Source: Thermoproteota archaeon (GTDB lineage: Archaea > Korarchaeota > JAOZGF01 > JAOZFZ01). From it: DNA of 64,000 bases. Location of the stretch: assembly GCA_027492035.1 (NCBI GenBank), contig JAOZFT010000020.1, positions 1-64,000 of the forward strand, given 5' to 3'. Below are positions 17,703 through 27,060 of this stretch, piece after piece. A program made the position numbers and the translations under genes. A model generated the notes under the pieces. It saw only the letters and a program-made list of their open reading frames with translations, was not told the origin of the DNA and ran no database searches. The number at the start of each line of letters is the position of its first letter. Position 1 is the stretch's first letter.

Positions 17703-18344
17703 TTAGAGCGCCAATAAAATTTTATCCACAAAATATGGTTCAGGAACAGCGCCTTCAAAACTTATTTTCTCATTTATGACAACTTTTGGAACAGCCATAA
17801 CACCGTATTGCTGTGCTAGTTGCGGAAACTCCATTGACTCTATCATTTCAGATGTTACTTTATCATTTTCAATAGCTATTTGGTGAGCTTTTTCTACAGC
17901 TAAGGGGCAGTAAGGACATGTAGGTGTAATAAATACCTTTATGTGGACGTTTTTATTTATCTTTTTTAATTTTTCTTTTGATTCAGGTGTTAACTCAGAT
18001 TCTCCACGTGAAACCCTTATTATTGTTTTCACTAACGTTGTGAATTCGTAACCTGACGGTATACCGAAAAACCTTATTCCATAATCCTTTTTCCCCAGTA
18101 GAACTATAGCTGGGGTTTTATCTATTTTGTATTTGTTCGCTTTTTCTTTATTTTCTGTTAAACTGTAAAATTCAGTTTTTATTTTGTTTGAAAGAGAAGA
18201 CAGTTCCTCAATTATCTGTTTTGTTTCATTACAGTATTGGCAATCGGTTTCTTCAGTGAAAACCAAAATATTAATTTCTTCTTTCAGTTTTTCGTCGAAT
18301 TCTTTCCTTAAATATTCCTGATCTTCTTTATTTATGAAAGACAT
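17703..18344 (-). CDS. protein disulfide oxidoreductase (two thioredoxin folds)
   Basis: A 213-residue protein with two thioredoxin-like units, each with an active CXXC: CQYC near residue 36 and CPYC near residue 144 (motif TPTCPYCPL). This layout is the PDO/glutaredoxin-like protein of archaea, studied in Pyrococcus, which forms and exchanges disulfides in the cytoplasm. The second, CPYC site is normally the more active one. Monocistronic on the minus strand. Confidence 0.9.
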   Translation of the reverse strand: MSFINKEDQEYLRKEFDEKLKEEINILVFTEETDCQYCNETKQIIEELSSLSNKIKTEFYSLTENKEKANKYKIDKTPAIVLLGKKDYGIRFFGIPSGYEFTTLVKTIIRVSRGESELTPESKEKLKKINKNVHIKVFITPTCPYCPLAVEKAHQIAIENDKVTSEMIESMEFPQLAQQYGVMAVPKVVINEKISFEGAVPEPYFVDKILLAL

Positions 18345-18509
18345 CTTTATCTCCTACAAAAAATTTTTTGCTTTTAATCTTTTTAAGATTACCCTCTTTG
18401 TTTTTACTGTTTTGGAAGGGTTGTGGGGAAAATTATTTTTAAAAGTTTTTCATTCATATTTAATGAAAACAAAATGTTTAAAAGTACTCTGTAAGTGAGG
18501 TGAGGTATC

Positions 18510-18914
18510 TTGGCTAAGTTTCCTTCTGATGAGTGGGTGAAGGAGTTCTGTAAAACTCTTAATCAAAACAAGGCTTACGAGGAAGCTGCCAAAACTTGGG
18601 AGGGTGACTTTTTGTTCATAATAACTCCTGATGAAGATTTAGATAAAGAATATGTTTTCTATGTGGACCTGTGGCACGGTAAATGCAGAGAAGCTCGTTT
18701 ACTTTCAAACAGAGAAGAGAAAAGGACTGAATATATTTATGAAGGGAAGTACTCTAACTGGAAGAAACTAATTAAGGGAGAGATAGACCCAATTAAAGGT
18801 TTATTAACGAGAAAATTTAAATTGAAGGGGAACATGAGCAAAGTTATGAGAGCAACTAAAGCAGCTAAAGAACTGGTTAAAACAGCTAGTTTGGTTCCGA
18901 CAGATTTCATCTAG
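18510..18914 (+). CDS. SCP2 sterol-binding-like protein
   Basis: A 134-residue protein matching the small archaeal SCP2-like proteins: FLFIITPDEDLDKEYVFYVDLWHGKC, a WKKLIKGEIDPIKGLLTRKFKLKG segment split over two strands, and a final amphipathic helix. The fold has a hydrophobic pocket for lipids or acyl-CoA. TTG start after GAGGTGAGG. It precedes the alcohol dehydrogenase by 29 bases and the AOR after that, so all three may be co-transcribed. Confidence 0.75.
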   Translation: MAKFPSDEWVKEFCKTLNQNKAYEEAAKTWEGDFLFIITPDEDLDKEYVFYVDLWHGKCREARLLSNREEKRTEYIYEGKYSNWKKLIKGEIDPIKGLLTRKFKLKGNMSKVMRATKAAKELVKTASLVPTDFI

Positions 18915-18943
18915 AAACCCTTGAAAAATTAAGGGAGGGAAAA

Positions 18944-20113
18944 ATGTGGTATTTTTCTTCTCCTAAGTTAATTGTTTTTGGTGAAGATGCTCTTGAGTAT
19001 TTAGAGAGTGTAAAAGCTTCTAAAGTTTTCATAGTTACAGACAAGAACATTGCTTCATTCGGTTTACTTGAAAAGGTTTTAAAACATTTAGAGGTTTCAG
19101 GTGTAGAAGTAAAAGTTTTTGATGAAGTTGAACCTGAACCTCCGAAAGAAACTATTTTTAAAGGTGCCGAGTTAGCTTCACAGTTTAAGCCTGACTTAAT
19201 AATTGGGTTAGGTGGAGGCTCATGTATAGATTCAGCGAAAGCAATCCGTGTACTTTATGAAAGACCTGATGTACAAATTGAAGAAATATCCCCTCTTACT
19301 AACCTTGGTTTAGGAAAGAAAACAAAATTGATCTGCATACCTACGACTTCAGGGACAGGTGCAGAGGCAACATGGGCTGTCGTAATAACTGATAAAAGAA
19401 AAAAAGTTAAACTTGAACTTGCTTCTAGAGAGGTTATTTCCGATGTAGCTATTCTAGACCCTGAACTTGTCAAAAAATTACCTAAAAAATTAACGGTTGA
19501 ACCTGCCTTAGACGCATTAGCCCAAGCTATTGAAGCCTATATTTCACAGTGGAAAAACGACTTCAGTGATGCCTTAGCAGTTAAGGCTGTACAGTTAATT
19601 TTCAAGTACCTACCTAGAGCTTACAAGAAAGGGTCAAGTGACATTGAGGCAAGGGAGAAAATGCATATTGCAGCAACTCTTTCAGGTTTAGCTTTCTCAA
19701 ATTCCCAAGTAACAATTTTACATGCCTTAGCTCACAGTGCAGGTGCTATTTTCAGAATTCCACACGGCAGGGCAGTAGCTCTTTTTACTCCTTACAGTCT
19801 AAGGTTTAATTTTAGTAAATCATGGAAACTCTATGCTGAATTAGCTGAAACAATTGGTTTGAAAGCTGTAAGTAAAAAAGAACTTGCTGTGAAATTTTTG
19901 AATGAAATAGAGAAGCTCTTGAAAGAATTAAAAGTTGCAACTGCAGTTAAAGACTTAAGGATAGAGAGGGAGGAGTATCTCTCGAAAATAAATGAGTTAG
20001 TTGAAAGAACAATGGAATCCACTGGTTTAATAGCTAATCCACGGGAAGTAACAGAAGATGACGTTAAAAAACTCTTCATTTACGCATATGAAGGAAAAAA
20101 TGTAGATTTCTGA
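18944..20113 (+). CDS. iron-containing (group III) alcohol dehydrogenase
   Basis: A 389-residue enzyme with the NAD(P) motif GLGGGSCIDSAKAI, TSGTGAEATWAVVI, and the metal region. The ligands Asp (LDALAQAIEAYIS) and two His (LHALAHSAGAIFRIPHG) are present, but the usual DALxH histidine is Gln (DALAQ). It interconverts alcohols and aldehydes. With the downstream AOR it could form an alcohol-aldehyde-acid route. Start ATG after GGGAGGG. Confidence 0.9.
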   Translation: MWYFSSPKLIVFGEDALEYLESVKASKVFIVTDKNIASFGLLEKVLKHLEVSGVEVKVFDEVEPEPPKETIFKGAELASQFKPDLIIGLGGGSCIDSAKAIRVLYERPDVQIEEISPLTNLGLGKKTKLICIPTTSGTGAEATWAVVITDKRKKVKLELASREVISDVAILDPELVKKLPKKLTVEPALDALAQAIEAYISQWKNDFSDALAVKAVQLIFKYLPRAYKKGSSDIEAREKMHIAATLSGLAFSNSQVTILHALAHSAGAIFRIPHGRAVALFTPYSLRFNFSKSWKLYAELAETIGLKAVSKKELAVKFLNEIEKLLKELKVATAVKDLRIEREEYLSKINELVERTMESTGLIANPREVTEDDVKKLFIYAYEGKNVDF

Positions 20114-20174
20114 AGGAAAAAGTAAATAATGGCATGTAAACCCACTAAAAAGGTTTCTTTTTTTCTAGAAAAAG

Positions 20175-21983
20175 GTGTTGAAGAAGTTGTACAGTTACGC
20201 AGGTAAAATAGCAAAAATAGATTTAAGCAAAAGAAAAGTTGTTTTAGAGGAAACTCCTAAAGAATACCTAAAAAACTACATAGGAGGTTCAGGTTTAGCT
20301 GCACGCATACTCCGTAACAAAATATCAAAGGAAACAAACCCTCTAGGTTCTGAAAATGTTTTGCTCTTCATGACAGGTCCATTAACTGGAACACCTGCAC
20401 CCTCCTGTGGAAGATACTGTGTCTGCTCTAAATCCCCACTGACCAGTATTTGGGGAGAATCTAATTCAGGTGGAAAATTTGGCCCATTCCTTAAATTTGC
20501 AGGTTATGATGGGGTCTATATAAAAGGAAGAGCAGATAAACTTGTCTACCTCTCAATAATTGATGGAGAAATAGAAATTCGAAATGCTGGTTACTTGAAA
20601 GGCATGAACACTTATGAAACACAGAAAGTATTAACTGAAGAAATTGGGTTGAAGAATTTAAGCATTGCATGTATAGGGTTAGCTGGAGAAAATCTTGTCA
20701 AGTACGCCTCAATAATGAATGATGGAGGAAGAGCGGCAGGAAGGACAGGGATGGGTGCAGTTATGGGAGCCAAGAATTTAAAAGCGGTAATTGTATCTGG
20801 GCATAAAGAAATGAAACTGGCTAAACCTAAAAAGTTTAAGGAAGTAGTTGAAAAAGCTGTAGAGGAAATAAAAGAAAATTTATTGACTTCACTTTACTAC
20901 AATGTAGGAACAGCGGGAGGGGTAGATATGCTCCAAGAGTTAGGTGACATGCCAAATAAGTACTTCACAGAAGGAATTTTTTCTGAAGCTTCGAAAATAA
21001 GCGGTGCAGAAATAAGTGAAAAAATACTGGTGCGCAATCAACACTGCTATGGATGTCCAATAGGGTGCGGAAAAATAATCAAGATCCCTAAAGGAAGATA
21101 TAAACTGCCAGAAACAGATGGTCCCGAATATGAAACAGTAGCAGCTTTTGGCTCCTTAATTTTGAATAATAGCTTGGAAGGGTTAGCTTACGCCAATTAC
21201 CTATGCAACAGTTACGGCTTAGACACGATCTCTTGTGGTTCCACGATAGCATTCGCTATTTATCTTTACCAGCAGAATAAATTGTCTAAAGAAGAAACTG
21301 AAGGGTTAGAACTGGAATGGGGGAATATAGGCCAGGTTATTGAATTAATTAAACTTATTGCTGAAAGGAAAGGGTTTGGAAAAATTTTAGCTGAAGGGAG
21401 CAGGTATATAGCTGAAAAGAAAGGGTTAAAAGGGTTTGCAGCTGAAGTGAAAGGGTTAGAGGTGCCCTACCATGATCCCAGAGCGTTTTTTGGAATGGCA
21501 ATTTGTTATGCAACATCCCCACGAGGAGCATGCCACCTACAAGGCGACATGTATCTTATAGATCTGGGACAGGAAATACCTGAACTTAATATTTTTTCAG
21601 GTGACCGTTTCAATTTAAAAGGAAGAATAGAAACCGTTATAAAAGCTCAAAATTGGAGATCTATCTACAACTCCTTGATAATGTGTCAATTCTCTAACCC
21701 TAACCCGAAACTAATTGTTTCTATGCTTAATTACGCAACAGGTTTCAGTTACAGTTTAAAGGGGCTTCTATCTGCTGGTTCAAAAATTTTTAACCTGAAA
21801 CGGTTAATAAACTTCAATTTAGGGATTTCAGCCAAAGATGATTATTTACCGGAAATATTTAAGCAGCCTTTACAAGGGGGTACACAGGGAAAGACACCTA
21901 AAATAGAGGAGCATTTAAAAAATTATTACAGACTCAGGAAATGGGATCCTAAAACAGGGAAGCCCCTTGAAGAACAACCCTAG
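20175..21983 (+). CDS. tungsten-dependent aldehyde:ferredoxin oxidoreductase (AOR family)
   Basis: A 602-residue AOR-family protein. N-terminal YAGKIAKIDLSKRKV and IGGSGLAARIL start domain 1. HCYGCPIGCG supplies three cluster cysteines, and a fourth is likely in SLIMCQF. GRTGMGAVMGAKNLKAV binds the pterin cofactor. These enzymes oxidise aldehydes to acids and reduce ferredoxin. GTG at 20175 is the longest start; TTG at 20187, nine bases after GGTG, fits the family start better. It directly follows the alcohol dehydrogenase. Confidence 0.92.
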   Translation: MLKKLYSYAGKIAKIDLSKRKVVLEETPKEYLKNYIGGSGLAARILRNKISKETNPLGSENVLLFMTGPLTGTPAPSCGRYCVCSKSPLTSIWGESNSGGKFGPFLKFAGYDGVYIKGRADKLVYLSIIDGEIEIRNAGYLKGMNTYETQKVLTEEIGLKNLSIACIGLAGENLVKYASIMNDGGRAAGRTGMGAVMGAKNLKAVIVSGHKEMKLAKPKKFKEVVEKAVEEIKENLLTSLYYNVGTAGGVDMLQELGDMPNKYFTEGIFSEASKISGAEISEKILVRNQHCYGCPIGCGKIIKIPKGRYKLPETDGPEYETVAAFGSLILNNSLEGLAYANYLCNSYGLDTISCGSTIAFAIYLYQQNKLSKEETEGLELEWGNIGQVIELIKLIAERKGFGKILAEGSRYIAEKKGLKGFAAEVKGLEVPYHDPRAFFGMAICYATSPRGACHLQGDMYLIDLGQEIPELNIFSGDRFNLKGRIETVIKAQNWRSIYNSLIMCQFSNPNPKLIVSMLNYATGFSYSLKGLLSAGSKIFNLKRLINFNLGISAKDDYLPEIFKQPLQGGTQGKTPKIEEHLKNYYRLRKWDPKTGKPLEEQP

Positions 21984-22054
21984 CAACTAAAAACTTAGTT
22001 ATAAAACTTATTTAAGTTTTAAACCTAAAAATTTATAAGGTAAGCCGTAAAGAA

Positions 22055-22636
22055 ATGTTTCCCTCTGAAAAAGAAAAAATTAAACTTAGTAAACTCCTCT
22101 CCCTAATTCTACGCCATAAACCTCAACTTTTAAACCTTAAACTTGACAGTGAAGGATTCGTAAACGTAACGGTTGAGGAATTAACTAAGAGAATAAGAAA
22201 AAAGTTTAAAGGATTCAGTTGGATTCAACCAATCCATATTTATAAACTTGAGGAATTGAACAATAAAGGTAGGTTTCAAATAAGGAATGGAAGGATCAGG
22301 GCTTTGTATGGGCATTCAATTAGCCATGTAACCCCTTCATTTACACCAAATGTTGAGATTCCTTCATTTCTTTACCATGGCACAAGCTTATCTAATGTAA
22401 AAAAGATTTTAAGGGAGGGTTTAAAGCCGATGAAAAGAAATTTCGTTCATTTAACCGACAATTTCAAGGATGCTGCGGAAACAGGTAAAAAGAGAAGTGG
22501 AAAAGTAGCTGTTTTAATTGTGGATGCTGAAAAAGCCTTAAAAAACAATGTGGAAATTTGGAAAGCTGGAAAAACTGTTTATTGCGCAAAGGAAATACCT
22601 CCTGCCTACATCGTTAAGGTGGAGATTGTCTCTTAA
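22055..22636 (+). CDS. kptA: RNA 2'-phosphotransferase (KptA/Tpt1)
   Basis: A 193-residue protein with the Tpt1/KptA order: LSKLLSLILRHKP at the start, a winged-helix-like middle ending RNGRIRALYGHS, then FLYHGTS and NFVHLTDN of the ADP-ribosyltransferase-like half. It removes a 2'-phosphate from RNA using NAD+. In archaea the natural substrate is unclear because tRNA splicing does not leave that phosphate. It lies 15 bases before the GPN GTPase gene. Confidence 0.9.
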   Translation: MFPSEKEKIKLSKLLSLILRHKPQLLNLKLDSEGFVNVTVEELTKRIRKKFKGFSWIQPIHIYKLEELNNKGRFQIRNGRIRALYGHSISHVTPSFTPNVEIPSFLYHGTSLSNVKKILREGLKPMKRNFVHLTDNFKDAAETGKKRSGKVAVLIVDAEKALKNNVEIWKAGKTVYCAKEIPPAYIVKVEIVS

Positions 22637-22651
22637 GTAGAGGTGTAGAAG

Positions 22652-23410
22652 TTGAATGCATTAATAATCATGGGTTTGGCAGGGGTCGGTAAAACATTGT
22701 TAACTAAAAACTTTGGAGAGTGGTTGAAAGAGGAGGGTTCGTTAAAGATTTCTCGTGTAAATTTAGACCCTGGAGTTAAATGGCTCCCTTATAAACCGGA
22801 TATAGACATTAGAAGCTACGTTTCTGTTGAGGAAGTGATGGTTAGGGACCATTTAGGAACTAATTCGGCTCTTTTGAAGGCTGTTTCAGAAATTGAGAAA
22901 AAGTGGTTGAAGAAGGTTTTGTCGCAGTTAAACGGGAGGGATTTATATGTCTTTGACACGCCAGGTTTGTTTGAATTATTTGCTTTCAGGCCTTTAGGTG
23001 AAAAACTTATCCAAAGAATAAGTAACTTAAATCCTGTAGGTGTGCATGTAGTTGATGCTTCTAAGAAAATGAGGCCTGGGAATGTGCTTATTCAGGTTTT
23101 TATTGCTTTCTTGAGCAGTTTACACCTGGAAATACCTACTGTTATTTGTTTAAACAAAATTGACTTGCTTCCAGTTAAAGAAAAGGATCAATTAATAAAT
23201 GTAGTGAATAACTTTGACTTAGCACTCGAAAATATTAAAGGTAAAGAGTCAGGGTTAAGAAGGGAGTTCCTAGAAGGAATGTTGGAAGTTTTGCAGAGTA
23301 TTGGTTTGAAAACAAGAATTGCCCTTATCTCCTCTAAAACAGGTGAAGGCTTCTTTGAATTATTTGACTTAATTAATGAAGTGGAATGTGCATGTGGAGA
23401 CATTTTCTAA
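22652..23410 (+). CDS. GPN-loop GTPase-like protein with GTN instead of GPN
   Basis: A 252-residue P-loop NTPase with the GPN family layout: GLAGVGKTLL (G1), NLDPGVKWLPYKPDIDIR, FDTPGLFELFAFRP (G3), LNKIDLLP (G4) and SSKTGEG (G5). The defining loop reads LGTNSALL where family members have GPN. The family acts as dimers and, in eukaryotes, helps assemble RNA polymerase II; archaeal roles are less clear. TTG start after GAGGTG, probably co-transcribed with kptA. Confidence 0.82.
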   Translation: MNALIIMGLAGVGKTLLTKNFGEWLKEEGSLKISRVNLDPGVKWLPYKPDIDIRSYVSVEEVMVRDHLGTNSALLKAVSEIEKKWLKKVLSQLNGRDLYVFDTPGLFELFAFRPLGEKLIQRISNLNPVGVHVVDASKKMRPGNVLIQVFIAFLSSLHLEIPTVICLNKIDLLPVKEKDQLINVVNNFDLALENIKGKESGLRREFLEGMLEVLQSIGLKTRIALISSKTGEGFFELFDLINEVECACGDIF

Positions 23411-23418
23411 AAATTTTT

Positions 23419-23874
23419 CTAAAATATTTCAAGACTTCCTTTCACTTTTTCAAGAAGTAGCTTCTTTATTTTTAAAGGGTTCCTATCTATTTCTTCACTT
23501 TTAATCCTTAAAACTTGGAAGCCTAAGTTGTTCAGCCATTTATCCCTTTCTAGATCCTTTTCTTTTACACCGTCAAGGTATTCATGCCACAAGGAACCAT
23601 TGATTTCAATTACTAGTCTCTGTTTAGGCAGAAGGAAATCTAAGGAGTAGTAACCTGTCTGGTTACTGTTTTGGAGTTTATAGTTATGAAAGAAATCTTT
23701 CTTCAGTTTTAACCCTAAATTTTCCAGTATCTTCCTCAGTTTTATTTCTTGTGAAGTCCACTTTCCCTTTTTCACGTATTCCTCCATGACTTTTGACACA
23801 AACTTACTGAAGTTCCTTTTCTGTTTCTTGCTTACTTTTCTACTCCTTAAGTTTTTACTTCTCCCCTTAACCAA
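23419..23874 (-). CDS. DUF559/Vsr-like PD-(D/E)XK endonuclease-fold protein
   Basis: A 151-residue protein with a very basic first ~30 residues and a DUF559/Vsr-like core: LRKILENLGL, then YYSLDFLLPKQRLVIEINGSLWH, giving Asp and E-x-N of a PD-(D/E)XK site, then ERDKWLNNLGFQVLRI. Vsr relatives nick DNA at mismatches, but DUF559 members are mostly uncharacterised. It is 18 bases after the flavoprotein gene on the same strand, an unexpected partner for a redox operon. TTG start. Confidence 0.7.
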   Translation of the reverse strand: MVKGRSKNLRSRKVSKKQKRNFSKFVSKVMEEYVKKGKWTSQEIKLRKILENLGLKLKKDFFHNYKLQNSNQTGYYSLDFLLPKQRLVIEINGSLWHEYLDGVKEKDLERDKWLNNLGFQVLRIKSEEIDRNPLKIKKLLLEKVKGSLEIF

Positions 23875-23892
23875 CTTTTTCTCCTCTCCAGG

Positions 23893-25521
23893 CTATTTTT
23901 TAACCACTTTTAGGACAGGTTCTGTTTCTCCTTTTCCCTGGTAAATGATTATATTCGCCAGCCATTTCTTCCTTTCTTTCGGGAAATCTTCTCTGTAATG
24001 TGCACCTCTACTTTCTTCTCTTTTCAAGGCCGAGAAGGCAATTAAAACAGCTGTTGTAACCATGTTCTCTGTTTCAAAAACTCTGTAGGGCTTCTCATCC
24101 CTGTATTCCTCAACTTCATCCAGCAATTCTTTCAAAATTTTCAAAGCTTTCTCAAGTCCTTCCTTATTCCTCATTATCCCTATTTTGCTCCATGAAACTT
24201 CTTTCAAAACTTTCCTTATATTTCCAGTTTCCACAGTCCCTTTTAATGAGTTTTTCACTTTTTCTCTTATAAGTTCAACTTGTTCCTCTGTTGAGGGATA
24301 CTTCTCAACTGTTTCTGTGTACTTTGCTGCTTGTTTACCTGCTAAGGCTCCGAAAACTTGACATTCAGTTAAAGCATTATTAGGCAGCCTGTTTGCTCCA
24401 TGAACCCCGCCAACTACTTCGCCAGCTGCAAATAACCCTTTAATTCCTGTTTCACATTTCTCGTTTATTTGCACTCCTCCCATGAAGAAGTGGGTTGTTG
24501 GGTAAACCATTATTTCATGTTTTTGAGGGTTTAACTTTCTTTCGCTGAAGTATCTATATAGTACAGGTGTAAAATCCTTTATTACTTCTTCATTTACGTT
24601 TTTAAGGGAGAGAACAACTCCTTTCTTAACTCCTCTCCCTTCCTTGACTTCTTTATAGATTGCTCTTGAAAGCAAATCACGAGTAGTATCCTCAAGTTCT
24701 TTAGGAGAATACTTACGCATAAACCTTTCATTTTCTGAATTTAAAAGTGTAGCTCCTGCTCTAAAAACAGGGGGAGGAACAATTATGTTTCTGATAGGGT
24801 GAAGGGTGGCTGTAGGAAAGAACTGTACGAATTCCATGTCAACTAACTCAGCTCCAGCTTTAAAAGCTAAACAGTAACCATCTCCTGTAGCGCCAGACAC
24901 GTTATCTGTAAACTTATAGATTTGACCTGCCCCACCTGTTGCTAACACTACAGATTTGGATTCAAAAACAAAGATTTTATTTGAGGATTTACTTAAACCT
25001 ATCGCTCCCTTGCATACCCCATCTTCAACTATTAAACTTGTTATGAACATGTCTTCTATAAACTTTACCCCCATTCTTTCAGCTTCTCTCTTTAAGGGAT
25101 TCATCAAGTAAATCCCCTTCTTGCGTTTACAGTAGCATCCTCTAGGATAAGTATGTCCTCCAGCTCCATGCTGCACAAACTCGTCATTCCTCTTACTGAA
25201 TTTAACACCCATTTGTTCAAGTTCCAAAATTCTTTCACATGCGTCCCTAGCCATTACCCAAACCAGTTTTTTATCGTTTATGTAACGTCCCGCTTTTAAA
25301 GTGTCCCTGTAAAAGACTTGAGGTGAGTCTAAACGGTTTGAATGACCGAAAGGGGCACTATGCCCTGTTTTAGCAATAACTGAATTACCATCCACTCCTT
25401 TCTTACCTTTAGAAACAACCACAACTTTCCCAACCCCATTTTTCCTGGCTTCAATAGCTGCTCTCAACCCTGCAGCTCCACTCCCAATCACTAAAACATC
25501 TATTCCTCCCACTCCCTTCAA
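23893..25521 (-). CDS. fumarate reductase/aspartate oxidase-type flavoprotein
   Basis: A ~542-residue FAD enzyme: DVLVIGSGAAGLRAAIEA binds FAD, HGAGGHTYPR and TTHFFMGGV line the dicarboxylate site, and GEVVGGVHGANRLPNNALTE is the second FAD motif. A helical C-terminal domain follows. The start is set at TTG 25521: GGTGG lies six bases upstream and the FAD motif then falls ten residues in. An upstream ATG-like start at 25560 would add 13 residues of poor fit. No iron-sulfur or membrane subunit of a classic complex is adjacent; the Fe-S protein upstream is a different type. Confidence 0.85.
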   Translation of the reverse strand: MKGVGGIDVLVIGSGAAGLRAAIEARKNGVGKVVVVSKGKKGVDGNSVIAKTGHSAPFGHSNRLDSPQVFYRDTLKAGRYINDKKLVWVMARDACERILELEQMGVKFSKRNDEFVQHGAGGHTYPRGCYCKRKKGIYLMNPLKREAERMGVKFIEDMFITSLIVEDGVCKGAIGLSKSSNKIFVFESKSVVLATGGAGQIYKFTDNVSGATGDGYCLAFKAGAELVDMEFVQFFPTATLHPIRNIIVPPPVFRAGATLLNSENERFMRKYSPKELEDTTRDLLSRAIYKEVKEGRGVKKGVVLSLKNVNEEVIKDFTPVLYRYFSERKLNPQKHEIMVYPTTHFFMGGVQINEKCETGIKGLFAAGEVVGGVHGANRLPNNALTECQVFGALAGKQAAKYTETVEKYPSTEEQVELIREKVKNSLKGTVETGNIRKVLKEVSWSKIGIMRNKEGLEKALKILKELLDEVEEYRDEKPYRVFETENMVTTAVLIAFSALKREESRGAHYREDFPKERKKWLANIIIYQGKGETEPVLKVVKK

Positions 25522-25576
25522 CACATGCCACCTGCAAAATTTCATCCTTTTCGCAAGCAAACCTTTTTTATTGACT

Positions 25577-26380
25577 TTATTTCTCCCTACCTATAGGGCA
25601 TGCTTTTAAACATTTGCCGCAAAGCTGTGCAGCGGGTGACCTATAATTAGGTGGAACAATTAGTTTTCGTATGCGAGGAGGAATTTTCTGGAGTTTCACT
25701 ATTTCCTTAAAGTAATTCATGGTATAAATTTGTGGGCCTCTATATTTCCTACACTTATAATGGTCAACTGTTCCGTTTCCGGGTAAAGCCTTAACAGGAC
25801 ACGCCTTTATGCATGCGTAACCGCATTTCTCTGGTTTACAGATTAATCCCCATGTGAATTCATTTTTTAAAGGCGGGTCAGGTTCTAAAGGAGCTGAAGT
25901 AATTACTGAAGCAAACCTAACCCTTGGACCTAACTCTGGAACAACTACATAAGATGCAGGAGTGAATTCACCTAAACCAGCTAACACGGCAGCATGTCTA
26001 TGAGATAAACTTGCAAACATTTTAATTTTAAAAGTTTCTCCCTCCTCCAGAACCTTTACATCTCTTAAGTAATCAGGTTCATCTGGGTCAATCGGGAAAG
26101 CATCAAAGCCCTCCCTTTCTAAATAGGAAGCAACTCTATACACTAAAGAGCTGAGTTCCTCGTTTACTCTATCGTACATTGCTTCATAAAAGGGGCTTGG
26201 AATTGTCTCAACAATTGCTAAAGGGACTCTTAAACCAACCACTATTACGCTTTTTGAGTTTGGGAGAAAATCAGAAGGTCTATGTCCTTTAGGAGCATTC
26301 CTGAAGTGGTTAACTGAAGCTATACCCACTAAATGAGCCCCCATCTCCTTAATCTTTTCCTTAACTTCTTCACTTTCCAA
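25577..26380 (-). CDS. QueG/reductive-dehalogenase-like 4Fe-4S protein
   Basis: A 267-residue protein. Residues 1-165 resemble the N-terminal domain shared by epoxyqueuosine reductase-like proteins (SVIVVGLRVPLA; SHRHAAVLAGLGEF). Then come cysteines for two 4Fe-4S clusters: GLICKPEKCGYACIKACPVKALP and QLCGKCLKACPIG. The first is spaced Cx4Cx3Cx3CP, not the ferredoxin Cx2Cx2Cx3CP. It is shorter than QueG and lacks the HEAT repeats. It probably passes electrons to the flavoprotein encoded after it. TTG start after GGTGAGGG. Confidence 0.75.
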   Translation of the reverse strand: MESEEVKEKIKEMGAHLVGIASVNHFRNAPKGHRPSDFLPNSKSVIVVGLRVPLAIVETIPSPFYEAMYDRVNEELSSLVYRVASYLEREGFDAFPIDPDEPDYLRDVKVLEEGETFKIKMFASLSHRHAAVLAGLGEFTPASYVVVPELGPRVRFASVITSAPLEPDPPLKNEFTWGLICKPEKCGYACIKACPVKALPGNGTVDHYKCRKYRGPQIYTMNYFKEIVKLQKIPPRIRKLIVPPNYRSPAAQLCGKCLKACPIGREK

Positions 26381-26421
26381 AAAGGAACCCTCACCTTTAA
26401 TGAAAGACTATTAAAAATTTT

Positions 26422-26994
26422 TTATTTTTCAAAGTTGAGTTCTTTCTCCAGTTCTTCAATGAATTTTTCCATGAACTCTATTCTACCTCTACCCACTTGC
26501 TCCCCCTTTCTCGTGTAAAACTTGCTGATTTTATTCTTTTCACTTCTTAAAAAGTAAGGAACTTCCTCCAGTTTCTTAAACGAATTTCCTATGTATCCCC
26601 TAATTAAAGCTCTAACGATCCCTATAGCCCCTAAAGAATCCAGTGAGTCAGCATCATACAGAACTTTTTCTTCAATTGTTACTGGTTCTGGCCCACCGAA
26701 CCTGCTGTGAGCTCTTATTACGTTAGAAACTTTTGAAATTTTTTCTTCAGGATATTCCGCTTTTTTAAGGAATGTTTCAGCCATTTTAGCACCCTCTTCA
26801 AAATGCCTCTCCCTCCCAACAACAGGCACTGCAACATCATGTAAAATAGATGCAACTTCAAGAATTTCCTTGTCTGCTTTCTCTCTTTCTCCTATTTTTA
26901 AACACCACTTAAGAACCCTCTCAGAATGATCAATCCCCGAAACAAATTCTTTCCCCAAATACTTTTTTGCGTAACTCCATACTTCCTTACTCAA
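26422..26994 (-). CDS. HD-domain phosphohydrolase
   Basis: A 190-residue HD-superfamily protein with the ligands in order: DHSERVLKW (His), ILHDVAVP (His-Asp), IRAHSRFGGPEP (His) and YDADSLDSLG (Asp). This order resembles the YedJ/RNase Y-type HD branch. The substrate is probably a phosphorylated small molecule or nucleotide but cannot be named. It lies 41 bases upstream of the Fe-S gene and might be the first gene of that operon. Confidence 0.85.
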   Translation of the reverse strand: MSKEVWSYAKKYLGKEFVSGIDHSERVLKWCLKIGEREKADKEILEVASILHDVAVPVVGRERHFEEGAKMAETFLKKAEYPEEKISKVSNVIRAHSRFGGPEPVTIEEKVLYDADSLDSLGAIGIVRALIRGYIGNSFKKLEEVPYFLRSEKNKISKFYTRKGEQVGRGRIEFMEKFIEELEKELNFEK

Positions 26995-27060
26995 TAAATT
27001 TCACCTGATTTTTTGTGTGAAAAACTATGAAGGGAAGGACATATTTAAATATTGCAAGTA

